NCBI GenBank assembly: GCA_027011235.1 | Contig: JALVAI010000323.1 | Location: 1-7,261 of the forward strand | Direction: 5' to 3' | From: Desulfobulbaceae bacterium | Lineage (GTDB): Bacteria; Desulfobacterota; Desulfobulbia; Desulfobulbales; Desulfobulbaceae | DNA: 7,261 nt | Part shown: positions 1 to 6,596 of the stretch, in pieces | Numbering within the stretch: position 1 is the first letter of the stretch | Layout: each line of letters begins with the position of its first letter | The notes under the pieces: model-generated | What the model saw: only the letters and a program-made list of their open reading frames with translations | What the model was told of the DNA's origin: nothing | Databases searched by the model: none | Made by a program: the position numbers and the translations under genes

Positions 1-41
1 CTATTTTTTCTTGGTCGGAAAGAGCAGGGAAATAGGCTCTG

Positions 42-647
42 TTATTTCGTGAATGTAACTTTTCCTTTCCAGGGGATGAGCATAGGGACCTGGCGGCAGT
101 ACCGGATATAGATGTCGCCCAGTTCCCGGCGCAGTTTGTGCTCTTCAAGCAGGGTGCCGGCAACAAGATAGAAGGAAAGGATTATTTTGGCGAGCAGGGA
201 GACATCGGTTATCGGGCCGGCGCCCCAAAGCAGGGCCATGGTACCGCTATACCAGGGGTGGCGGACATAGCGCAGGATGCCGGAACAGGCAAACGGGAGC
301 GGGCGAACGGCCTTGCCCTTGCGGTATTGTTGCCATTGGCTGATACCGAGAAAATAGCGCATGTCATAATTCCTTGTTCCAAACCAGAACATGACCAGGG
401 CGTAGGCAAGGAGAACAAATTGCGGCACCCGCCACCAGCCATGGAAGGAGAAGAGCAGTCTTTGCGGGAGGGAATACTGATACCGGACAATGGGAATGAG
501 GGTGACGGTGGAAAAGAAGATATAAAAAAGCCGAAAGCCGCCCTGCAGGAATCCGCCTCTCTTCCGGATCCAGGTGGTAACAGGAGCGGCGATCAGCAGG
601 CTGTGCAGGACACACCAGGATATCCAGAGCAGGGCCAGGAAAAACAT
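42..647 (-). CDS. Membrane methyltransferase, ICMT/PEMT/NnrU-like family
   Basis: A 201-residue integral membrane protein, probably an S-adenosylmethionine-dependent methyltransferase of the isoprenylcysteine carboxyl methyltransferase / phospholipid methyltransferase fold. The N-terminal half has hydrophobic segments at about residues 2-22, 38-54 and 75-91, and its start resembles NnrU-like proteins (LHSLLIA, then FRLFYIFFS). The C-terminal half carries the family signature: RYVRHPWYSG at 126-135, then LLEEHKLRRELG at 167-178, Y180 and Y183, and a closing VPMLIPW. In this family the RHP and EE blocks form the cofactor-binding end. The substrate cannot be read from the sequence. The ATG at 647 is the only ATG, GTG or TTG in frame after a stop at 678-680. 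It has no Shine-Dalgarno sequence and lies 13 bases past a strong hairpin that follows the multihaem cytochrome gene. It may therefore be expressed poorly or only by read-through. The family call is firm; a role with the neighbouring cytochromes is only inferred. Confidence 0.85.
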   Translation of the reverse strand: MFFLALLWISWCVLHSLLIAAPVTTWIRKRGGFLQGGFRLFYIFFSTVTLIPIVRYQYSLPQRLLFSFHGWWRVPQFVLLAYALVMFWFGTRNYDMRYFLGISQWQQYRKGKAVRPLPFACSGILRYVRHPWYSGTMALLWGAGPITDVSLLAKIILSFYLVAGTLLEEHKLRRELGDIYIRYCRQVPMLIPWKGKVTFTK

Positions 648-660
648 GGGGGAAAAGGTA

Positions 661-691
661 AGGGGACGCTGTTTTTCTCACAGCGTCCCCT
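661..691 (-). terminator. Hairpin after the octahaem cytochrome gene, probable terminator or attenuator
   Basis: Eleven bases (AGGGGACGCTG, 661-671) are perfectly complementary to 681-691, with a 9-base loop. The hairpin starts 5 bases after the stop codon of the cytochrome gene. On the minus strand the stem is followed by TACCTTTTCC, a short and broken T tract, so release may be partial. This would end the oxidase-like operon while letting some transcript reach the methyltransferase gene. Confidence 0.6.
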
Positions 692-696
692 GCCGT

Positions 697-3336
697 CTAC
701 TGGTTTCTGAATTCTCGCAGCATATTAGGATGATGCAGTTCCTCATCCATGACCTTGGTGTGACAGACGGCACAGCCCTTGTTCGCTCCCATTGGCAACG
801 GTTTTTTCTGATATTGCAGCGGCTGCCGGTTGTCCAGGTCCTTTCCGTAGGGATTGGTGGCGGGGTAGAGGGCATGCATACTGTTGTGGCAGGCGCTGCA
901 CGGGACAAGGCCCGCCTCATCGGTACGGTTACGGAACAGATCATCTTTGCCGGCCGTCCACTGGTTGAAGGTGGTATCATCGTCCGGCTGTTCAAAATCC
1001 TTATGACAGTTCAGGCAGTCCGGTTCATTGATCCATGGCTGGCGGGGTTTGATCTCTTTTGCGGTTGCCGCCATCTCCGGTTTCAGGTGCTGCATGAGAG
1101 TTTTTGCCCGTTTTTTTCCTGCCTTTACTTCTGCCTTCAGCAGGCTGATGGCATGATCAGCAAGGGATCCGTGGCAGTTGGTACAGTTGAGATCAAGGGA
1201 GTGGTGGATGCCCCGAAAAGCGCGGCTGGCGCCAAGCTCTCCGGCAGGATGACAGGCCGTGCAGGCATCGGCTCCCCTGGAGGCAAGGAAGTTGGCATGA
1301 AAGCCATGGATGGAGGCGGACATGTTCAGCTGTTTGCCATCGCCCTTTTCCCCGAACCGGCTGTCGGCATGACATTTCTGACAGAGTACCGGTTTGCCGG
1401 CCGCGGCCTGTTTGCTCAAACTGGTCCCGGAGAGCCGGTCGTGTACTTTAAGGATATTGCCGGCAGTGGCGGTGGCAATACCTGCTCGGCCGTCAACCCG
1501 CCACAGGCCGCCGTGACAACGGTTGCAACCCATTTCTGTTGCCGTTGGGACCACGGTTTTGGTCCTTGCCAGCACTGTCCCTTTGACGTCGGTTGCGGTA
1601 ATGGTCATTGACGGATAGGGCATATAGCCGCCATCTGAGGGATAGGGAACCACGGGCAGCAGGTCGGCATGGAAATCATCATCGCCGCTCTGCATGGTCC
1701 CGGTCAGTCCATTGCCGGAAAGGCCGGTGTTGTCGGCAAGTTTTTTCCCAAAAAGCTGTTTGCTGTTTTGCCAGAAGGGAATTTGTGCCGCTGGCTTGCC
1801 AAAGGCCGGATCAATGGCATAGGTGATGCGGACATCATCGGTGATGATCTCTGGAGATTCACCACGTTTGATCAGCATGGCATGCAGGTTGACGCCGGGT
1901 GGCAGGATCATCCATTGGTTGGAGGCATCGGTCATGGCCTGCATGCCCATGTCCGTCCACGATAACAGGACATAGCTGTCTTTGTCGGGGTTAAATGGCG
2001 GCAGCTCAGGTTTGGTCAAGGCCGGAATTGGTACCGGTTGTTCGGAATCAAAACGGCCATTGAGATTCGAGGCGATGTAGGCGCCAAGGGCCCTGGCCTC
2101 GAGCCGATTGCCGGGAAAGGGAGGCATATAGGGATGGAAGCGGTCAATGGTTTCGATCATGTTGGCCAGCCCCCAGGGAGTGAAATTTTTCGTAACCTTC
2201 GTGATGTCGTTGAGGGGCCCGCCAATGGAATGGCAGGGCAGGCAGAGAAGGTTATACAGGTCATGGCCGGACTGGAGGAGATTGTCCTTGGTGACCTTTT
2301 TCTCCCGTACCCATTTGGCTGCTTTCAGCACCCCCTGTTTTTGTACCGAGGCCAGGTCTGCTGTTCGGATGGAGTTTGAGTACATGTAGTTGCGGATGAT
2401 GTACGGCCTGCGGCCCCCTTCCCGCATGAATTCAAAGCATCCCATGTACAGTTGACCGATGATGAGCAGGACAACGGCAGCTGTCAAGCCCAGATATTTC
2501 GGGATACGGACCGCCATCAGCAGGCCGCCGGCCATCAGCAGTGCGGACAGATAGATAAAGCCGGTGATAAAAGGCTTTAGCTCGGGCATGGACTGGAACA
2601 TCATGGTCCTCAGCTCCGGCGGCAGCGCTGATTTATACCACCAGGCCGAGGCAAGAAGCAGGAAAAACGGGATCAACAGATACAGGGCGCAGTGACGGAC
2701 CATCCTGTGGCGCAGCGTTTTGTCCTTTAAGCGGGTGGAAGTCAGCAGGCCAAACAGGCCGGCGATCATCAGGGCGAGAAAGGTGCGGAAAAAGAGGGCC
2801 GGCCAGAAGGTGGGATTGAAAAAACCGGTCCAGAAGTTGTGGTTCTGCACCCAGTTGCCCGGGGTCAGCATCAGGTCGATAATGCCGTTGATAATAAAAA
2901 GCGACATCCAGGCGGAGCCGAAATAAATCCAGCCCATAAGGAGATGGGTTTTCCTGCCAAGACGACCAAAGGTGTAGGCATAGATAAACAGTGATATGAT
3001 TTCAAGAAGAAAGAATACCCATTCGGTGGCCCAGCCAAAGACATAATAATGGATAAGGGTGGAGGTTGCCGACGGGTTGAGCAGGGCAATGGTGAACCAG
3101 ATGCCGACTCCGGTCATGGAGCCGGCAACCATGGTTACCAGTAGAAAAAATTTTGCATGCTTGCGGACATACTCAATAATGGCTGGATTATCCTCACGAT
3201 AGCCCTTGAGTTCGGTAAGGACCAGAAAAAGGCCGCCGCCAACGGCAAAATGGGAGATATAGACATGAAAAACAGCGATCAGGGCGATCAGCAGGCCGCC
3301 GCCGAAAATATCAAGGTTCCAGACCGGATAATTCAT
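697..3336 (-). CDS. CydA-like membrane domain fused to octahaem cytochrome c
   Basis: An 879-residue inner-membrane protein with a large periplasmic arm. Residues 1-315 have about eight membrane helices and resemble cytochrome bd subunit I (CydA). FHVYISHFAVGGGLFLVLTE (23-42) matches the CydA TM1 block holding its haem-ligand His (here H24). FFLLEIIS around E112 matches TM3. E306-x-G-R-R-P-Y matches the CydA ExGRQPW motif. No CydA-type quinol loop is evident. A class I haem c domain follows (CLPCH 365-369; probable axial Met in MPPFPG, M404). Next is a haem-free stretch (about 454-600; SWTDMGMQAM, ILPP, GLTGTM). Seven further CxxCH follow at 604, 652, 692, 718, 774, 813 and 855, with extra His residues (632, 677, 680, 728, 821) as possible sixth ligands. 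An even helix number with both ends outside fits periplasmic haem attachment. The start has a strong AAGGAGGT (3343-3350) and overlaps the upstream gene by ATGA. Possible roles are a c-linked oxygen or other reductase, or quinol dehydrogenase. The architecture is certain; the function is not. Confidence 0.88.
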   Translation of the reverse strand: MNYPVWNLDIFGGGLLIALIAVFHVYISHFAVGGGLFLVLTELKGYREDNPAIIEYVRKHAKFFLLVTMVAGSMTGVGIWFTIALLNPSATSTLIHYYVFGWATEWVFFLLEIISLFIYAYTFGRLGRKTHLLMGWIYFGSAWMSLFIINGIIDLMLTPGNWVQNHNFWTGFFNPTFWPALFFRTFLALMIAGLFGLLTSTRLKDKTLRHRMVRHCALYLLIPFFLLLASAWWYKSALPPELRTMMFQSMPELKPFITGFIYLSALLMAGGLLMAVRIPKYLGLTAAVVLLIIGQLYMGCFEFMREGGRRPYIIRNYMYSNSIRTADLASVQKQGVLKAAKWVREKKVTKDNLLQSGHDLYNLLCLPCHSIGGPLNDITKVTKNFTPWGLANMIETIDRFHPYMPPFPGNRLEARALGAYIASNLNGRFDSEQPVPIPALTKPELPPFNPDKDSYVLLSWTDMGMQAMTDASNQWMILPPGVNLHAMLIKRGESPEIITDDVRITYAIDPAFGKPAAQIPFWQNSKQLFGKKLADNTGLSGNGLTGTMQSGDDDFHADLLPVVPYPSDGGYMPYPSMTITATDVKGTVLARTKTVVPTATEMGCNRCHGGLWRVDGRAGIATATAGNILKVHDRLSGTSLSKQAAAGKPVLCQKCHADSRFGEKGDGKQLNMSASIHGFHANFLASRGADACTACHPAGELGASRAFRGIHHSLDLNCTNCHGSLADHAISLLKAEVKAGKKRAKTLMQHLKPEMAATAKEIKPRQPWINEPDCLNCHKDFEQPDDDTTFNQWTAGKDDLFRNRTDEAGLVPCSACHNSMHALYPATNPYGKDLDNRQPLQYQKKPLPMGANKGCAVCHTKVMDEELHHPNMLREFRNQ

Positions 3337-4412
3337 GACCGCACCTCCTTATCGTGAATCCCGATATATGTGGTTTTCAGCATCCAGCCGACAAGACCAA
3401 GCCCGGCAACAAACGAGATGACAAAGACAAGAAAGGGCGACCAGGAGGATTCCACATGCAGATCCGAGAGGGAAAACCAGGGCTTGAGATAGGCAACCCG
3501 GAGCAGGTCACGCATGAAAACCATCAGCAGGATGGTCGCCAGGGCATACCAGAGTGTTTGCAACGGTTGATAGCGAAGCGCCTGGATAATGGAAAGGGCG
3601 CCGCAGATGATGCCGCCAATGAGGAAAAGGGAAAACAGACCGCCGATAAGGGTGGAGGGCACAATCACCCCCTGCGGCAGGACGCCGAAAAACCAGAAAC
3701 CAAGGCCAAAGTTGGCAATGCTTGCCCCGGCAAACCAGGTGCAGCCATATTTGATCCATCTGGAACTCCCCGCCTGCCCGCGTGATTTCTGGTAGGTATA
3801 CCAGAGGGCAATCGCCAGGCCGCCGAAGGCAATAGCGGAGACCACCATGTGCAGGTACCGGGGAATGAGGGTGGGATCGCTAAAGTTGAGAAGAAGTCCG
3901 TCCGGATGCTGAAAATATCTTGTCCATGATCGGGGATGCAGCATCATGGTCATGTTGTTGCTGAGGAAAAAGCCGATGGCGAGCAGGGAGAGCATGGTAA
4001 GGCCAGTGAAAAAGGTTCGTCCCGCCTGCATGGTCGTGTAGCGGTAGCGGAAAATATAGGCGGAATAATAGGCGATAATCAGCAGGGCGACAATGGAGAG
4101 CCAGAAGACGGCCATGAGTACAGAGCTGACATAGAGAAAATGGCCAAAGATGACCTGGGCAAAGAGAAGGGGGGCAACACCGAGATTGACCGCCAGGGCA
4201 ACGGTATAGGGAAGTTTTTTTGCTATCTGGCCGTTGACCGGCAGGTAGCTGTCCCCTGGGCACAGGCTCTGGACAAAGGCGATGATAATCGTCCCCAGCA
4301 TGATATTCATGGCCAGGAGATGGAGAAAAAAGGTAAGGGTCAGGAGAATGTGAAACCAGCCCCAGCCAACGGGGATTGTGTCTGGTACTGGAATAAGGGT
4401 GGCGGCATTCAT
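3333..4412 (-). CDS. Second CydA-like membrane subunit, paralogous to the octahaem partner
   Basis: A 359-residue protein with about nine membrane helices and no haem c motif. Its layout parallels the membrane half of the 879-residue protein encoded just downstream. FLHLLAMNIMLG (H31) matches the partner's TM1. NNMTMMLHPRSW followed by DPTLIP matches the partner's NGIIDLMLTPGNW followed by NPTFWP. VFMRDLLR (D302) matches FEFMREGGR. TM5 reads YLHMVVSAIAFGGLAIALWY, very like the CydA TM5 that carries the low-spin haem b His (here H188). The TM3 glutamates of CydA are absent (MAVFWLSIVALLIIAYY). It is probably the partner subunit in a CydA/CydA'-like heterodimer, and translation is coupled through the ATGA overlap. 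I place the start at 4412 because GGAGGT (4419-4424) sits 6 bases upstream. An ATG at 4439 would add nine residues and place that site inside the gene. The CydA relation is inferred from motif positions and is weaker for this subunit than for the large one. Confidence 0.8.
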   Translation of the reverse strand: MNAATLIPVPDTIPVGWGWFHILLTLTFFLHLLAMNIMLGTIIIAFVQSLCPGDSYLPVNGQIAKKLPYTVALAVNLGVAPLLFAQVIFGHFLYVSSVLMAVFWLSIVALLIIAYYSAYIFRYRYTTMQAGRTFFTGLTMLSLLAIGFFLSNNMTMMLHPRSWTRYFQHPDGLLLNFSDPTLIPRYLHMVVSAIAFGGLAIALWYTYQKSRGQAGSSRWIKYGCTWFAGASIANFGLGFWFFGVLPQGVIVPSTLIGGLFSLFLIGGIICGALSIIQALRYQPLQTLWYALATILLMVFMRDLLRVAYLKPWFSLSDLHVESSWSPFLVFVISFVAGLGLVGWMLKTTYIGIHDKEVRS

Positions 4413-4418
4413 GGGAGG

Positions 4419-4424
4419 ACCTCC
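4419..4424 (-). promoter_or_regulatory. Ribosome binding site fixing the start of the small CydA-like subunit
   Basis: GGAGGT on the minus strand lies 6 bases before the ATG at 4412-4410. It lies inside the longer reading frame that begins at 4439, so the shorter start giving MNAATLIPV is preferred. The site is part of GGAGGTCCTCC, a palindrome whose one-base centre is too short to form a full hairpin. Confidence 0.8.
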
Positions 4425-4469
4425 ATGTTTTGATGGCATCTGGTTTTTCAGTATGCTACGAAAAAACAG

Positions 4470-4661
4470 CTAATCGGTAATTTCAATACACTTTTCCGGA
4501 CAAAATGCGGCTGCCTGGTAGACATCGTCCGTTATTTCCGGCTGCAGGCTGATCAGCTCCGCCTTTTCGGTGGTCGGATCAAGGCGAAATACCTGTGGGC
4601 AGAGTTCCACACAGGTGGCACAGCCGCTGCAGAGATATGTATCTATGAGAATTTCAGTCAA
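4470..4661 (-). CDS. Small single-cluster [4Fe-4S] (or [3Fe-4S]) ferredoxin
   Basis: A 63-residue cytoplasmic electron carrier with no signal peptide or membrane segment. C11-x2-C14-x2-C17-x3-C21-P, a spacer with DPTTEKAEL, then FC54-P-E-K-C58 match the one-cluster ferredoxins known from Desulfovibrio and related organisms. By family analogy C11, C14, C17 and C54 hold the cluster. C21 normally pairs with another Cys a few residues before the last ligand, but that position has no Cys here; an extra Cys, C58, follows the CP motif instead. The start appears to be TTG at 4661, since no ATG or GTG is in frame for at least 50 bases upstream. No good ribosome site is visible, so the start is uncertain by a few residues. 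The small CydA-like gene begins 57 bases downstream with no clear terminator between, so the two are probably co-transcribed. Whether the ferredoxin works with that membrane complex is unproven. Confidence 0.88.
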   Translation of the reverse strand: MTEILIDTYLCSGCATCVELCPQVFRLDPTTEKAELISLQPEITDDVYQAAAFCPEKCIEITD

Positions 4662-4711
4662 CTGTTGTGTGAATCGGCCTGTATGCCGTTTTTTGATGTT
4701 GATCGGCCGTG

Positions 4712-4717
4712 AATATA
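4712..4717 (-). promoter_or_regulatory. Possible -10 box before the ferredoxin/oxidase-like operon
   Basis: TATATT on the minus strand matches five of six positions of the sigma-70 -10 consensus and lies about 50 bases before the proposed TTG start. There is no convincing -35 box at 16-18 bases. The nearest TTG-containing hexamer, TTGTCC at 4738-4743, is 20 bases away. This is a weak candidate, listed because a promoter is expected in this gap. Confidence 0.2.
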
Positions 4718-4787
4718 AGCTCTGGATGATTTACCGGGGACAACTGATGTTGGAACAGCAGCATACCCGGGTCTGCCGGCGTTATTT

Positions 4788-4806
4788 GTACCCTTGTTAA
4801 GGGTAC
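4788..4806. repeat. Perfect inverted repeat GTACCCTT-GTT-AAGGGTAC
   Basis: Two 8-base arms are separated by 3 bases in the purF-ferredoxin gap. Neither strand has a T tract after it, so it is not a typical terminator. Its position about 130 bases before the ferredoxin start would suit an operator or an RNA stem. The rest of the 263-base gap (4662-4924) holds no gene that I can support. Confidence 0.5.
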
Positions 4807-4824
4807 CACAACTTATGATGGAGA

Positions 4825-4860
4825 CAAAAGAAAAAGTGATGGCGCCGTAAAATTCCGGCC
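4825..4860 (-). terminator. Weak terminator candidate after purF
   Basis: On the minus strand, GCCG pairs with CGGC across an 8-base AT-rich loop (within 4841-4860). The sequence ATCAC and then TTTTTCTTTTG follow, about 65 bases after the purF stop. The stem is only 4-5 base pairs and the T tract is offset, so this is tentative. Confidence 0.3.
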
Positions 4861-4924
4861 ATTCTCCTGCCCCTTGACAGCGTTGGCTCGCACCTGGTTT
4901 GGCGGCATGTAAGGAGGAGGGCCT

Positions 4925-6355
4925 TCAGCAACCGCAGCCTGCCAGGGCGTTTTTTTGGAAGGTTCGGTCCGGCTCAACCGGGTATTTGCCGTTAAAACAG
5001 GCCAGACAGAAATTTTCCTGGCCAAGGCCGGTGGCCTCGACCAGTCCCTCGAGGCTGAGATAGGTGAGGGAATCAAGGCCGAGATGATCCCGGATACCCT
5101 CAACACTATGTTTGGCGGCAATCAGTTCCTTGTTGGAGGGAAAGTCAATTCCATAAAAACAGGGGTACCGGGTCGGCGGACAGCTGACCAGCATATGAAT
5201 TTCCCGCGCCCCCATTTTCCGTAGAGACTGGACCCGGCTGCGACCGGTGGTGCCGCGTATAATAGAGTCTTCAACAATGATCACCCGTTTCCCGGCCAGC
5301 AGTGATCGGACCGGGTTGAGTTTGACCCGGACCGAAAAATCACGCATGGACTGACTGGGCTGGATAAAGGTCCGGCCCACATAATGGTTGCGGATCATGC
5401 CCATTTCCAGTGGAATGCCCGACGCCTGCGAATAGCCGATGGCGGCATAGTTGCCGGAATCGGGGAAGGGCATGACAAAATCGGCGTCAATCTTTGCCTC
5501 ACGGGCCAGGATGGCGCCCATTCGCTTGCGGGCCTCGTACACATTGAAACCAAAGACATCGCTGTCGGGCCGGGCAAAGTAGACATGTTCAAAAATACAG
5601 TAACTCCGTTGGCGCGGGGCCCAGGGGAAAACGGATTCCAGGCCGTCCTTGTTGATGATCAGGACTTCTCCGGGGGCAATGTCCCGCTGGTACTCCGCCT
5701 CGATAAGATCAAGGGCGCATGTCTCCGAAGCAACGACATAAGCGCCGTTTTCCAGCCGTCCGAGGCAGAGGGGGCGGAATCCGTTGGGGTCACGGACCGC
5801 GATCATCGTGTCTTTGGTCATCAGCAGCAGGGAATAGGCCCCCTTGATACAGGCAAAGGATTCTTTAATCGCCTTGGTCAGTCCCATGTCCAGGGTCCTG
5901 GCCATGAGGTGAACCACAATTTCACTGTCCATCGAGGTCTGGAAGATGGAGCCCTTTTCCTCGAGGTGTTTGCGCAGATCCAGGGTGTTGACCAGGTTTC
6001 CGTTATGGGCCACGGCCAGAGGCATACCCTTGTGGTACACCAGAAAGGGCTGGGTGTTGATGATATTGGATTCTCCGGTTGTCGAATAGCGGACATGGCC
6101 AACGGCCAGGTGGCCGGTCAGGCATTGCAGGTCAGCCTCGCTGAAGACCTCGGAGACAAGACCCATGGCCTTGTGGAGAAAGACCTTGTCTCCGTTGGCC
6201 GAAACAATGCCTGCGCTTTCCTGGCCTCGATGCTGCAAGGCATAAAGGCCGAAATAGGTTAGTTTGGCGGCCTCTTCGTGGCCGAATATACCGCAGATTC
6301 CACATTCATGTTTTGGCTTGTCCGATAAAACGGGATCAACAATGGTGTCCTTCAT
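4925..6355 (-). CDS. purF: Amidophosphoribosyltransferase PurF, Fe-S type with propeptide
   Basis: Catalyses the first committed step of purine synthesis, glutamine plus PRPP to 5-phosphoribosylamine, in the cytoplasm. With the ATG at 6355 it has 476 residues, the usual length for the Bacillus-type enzyme. Residues 1-17 are a propeptide to be cleaved before the nucleophile C18 (KHE/CGICG). The glutaminase domain shows LQHRGQESAGI (40-50), VRYSTTG (88-94), AHNGN (116-120) and MDSE (142-145). The PRPP loop is IIVEDSIIRGTTG (359-371); Glu362 replaces the more usual first Asp of VDDS. Four cysteines matching the [4Fe-4S] ligands of the Bacillus enzyme are present: C253 (CIFEH), C399 (PCFYGID), and C450 and C453 (CLACF). 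The frame stays open to a TTG at 6442, but that would give an atypical 46-residue leader. The ribosome site before 6355 is weak. It is separated by 263 bases from the ferredoxin gene and appears to be its own unit, divergent from selD. Confidence 0.97.
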   Translation of the reverse strand: MKDTIVDPVLSDKPKHECGICGIFGHEEAAKLTYFGLYALQHRGQESAGIVSANGDKVFLHKAMGLVSEVFSEADLQCLTGHLAVGHVRYSTTGESNIINTQPFLVYHKGMPLAVAHNGNLVNTLDLRKHLEEKGSIFQTSMDSEIVVHLMARTLDMGLTKAIKESFACIKGAYSLLLMTKDTMIAVRDPNGFRPLCLGRLENGAYVVASETCALDLIEAEYQRDIAPGEVLIINKDGLESVFPWAPRQRSYCIFEHVYFARPDSDVFGFNVYEARKRMGAILAREAKIDADFVMPFPDSGNYAAIGYSQASGIPLEMGMIRNHYVGRTFIQPSQSMRDFSVRVKLNPVRSLLAGKRVIIVEDSIIRGTTGRSRVQSLRKMGAREIHMLVSCPPTRYPCFYGIDFPSNKELIAAKHSVEGIRDHLGLDSLTYLSLEGLVEATGLGQENFCLACFNGKYPVEPDRTFQKNALAGCGC

Positions 6356-6388
6356 CTGTTCTGCCGTTTGCACTGTTTCAAAATGTAC

Positions 6389-6420
6389 AAAGGCACAAAG
6401 AAGAAGCTCCCTGTGCCTTT
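6389..6420 (-). promoter_or_regulatory. Leader hairpin upstream of purF
   Basis: AAAGGCACA (6389-6397) and TGTGCCTTT (6412-6420) are perfectly complementary, with a 14-base loop, 34-65 bases upstream of the purF ATG. There is no clear T run after it. It could be a 5' leader element or an operator; no known purine riboswitch core was recognised. Confidence 0.4.
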
Positions 6421-6496
6421 TGTGAAAATAGCTACACCTCAAAATATAGGTTTATTCTTTCAAACCAGATTCCCCTTTTTTTTTCAACAAAATATA

Positions 6497-6526
6497 GAGA
6501 CAACCGGTATAAAGGGCGGGTAGAAT
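6497..6526 (+). promoter_or_regulatory. Candidate selD promoter
   Basis: GAGACA (6497-6502), 18 bases, then TAGAAT (6521-6526), giving a leader of about 65 bases. An overlapping alternative -10 is TATAAA at 6508-6513. The match to sigma-70 is moderate. The divergent region 6356-6596 is AT-rich, has a run of nine T at 6476-6484, and contains no gene that I can support. Confidence 0.3.
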
Positions 6527-6569
6527 GGAAATGTGTGAAGATAATTAAGAAGAAATTTACTGGCAGCCC

Positions 6570-6581
6570 GGAAAATTTTCC
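6570..6581. repeat. Perfect 12-base palindrome before selD
   Basis: GGAAAATTTTCC is self-complementary and ends 3 bases before the GGAG (6585-6588) of the selD ribosome site. It may be an operator or may affect access to the ribosome site, or it may be chance in AT-rich sequence. Confidence 0.3.
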
Positions 6582-6596
6582 CCTGGAGATGAATTG

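Noticed and set aside
21..40. AGAGC/GCTCT inverted repeat as a terminator after the methyltransferase gene.
   Set aside because: The stem is only 5 bp with a 10-base loop and no T tract on the minus strand.
1..78. Alternative minus-strand frame ending at a TAG at 1-3, as a frameshifted longer end of the methyltransferase (ending EPISLLFPTKKK).
   Set aside because: The annotated frame already ends with the family's closing VPxLIPW block and stops at 42-44; nothing requires the extension.
574..1611. Long plus-strand open frame opposite the multihaem gene.
   Set aside because: It is the complement of a clear haem-rich coding frame and shows no recognisable protein features. Other plus-strand frames at 5384-6262 and 3936-4433 were rejected for the same reason.
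4414..4424. GGAGGTCCTCC palindrome as a hairpin hiding the ribosome site of the small CydA-like gene.
   Set aside because: The centre is a single base, so the full stem cannot fold; only about three pairs could remain.
4356..4439. Longer start for the small CydA-like protein at ATG 4439 (MPSKHGGPP...).
   Set aside because: The ribosome site at 4419-4424 would lie inside the gene, and the ATG at 4412 has ideal spacing.
4673..4708. Direct repeat ATCGGCC at 4673-4679 and 4702-4708.
   Set aside because: Seven bases is short enough to occur by chance, and the spacing has no clear meaning.
6356..6442. Longer PurF starting with TTG at 6442.
   Set aside because: It would put 46 residues before the catalytic Cys; the ATG at 6355 gives a 17-residue propeptide, typical of the family.
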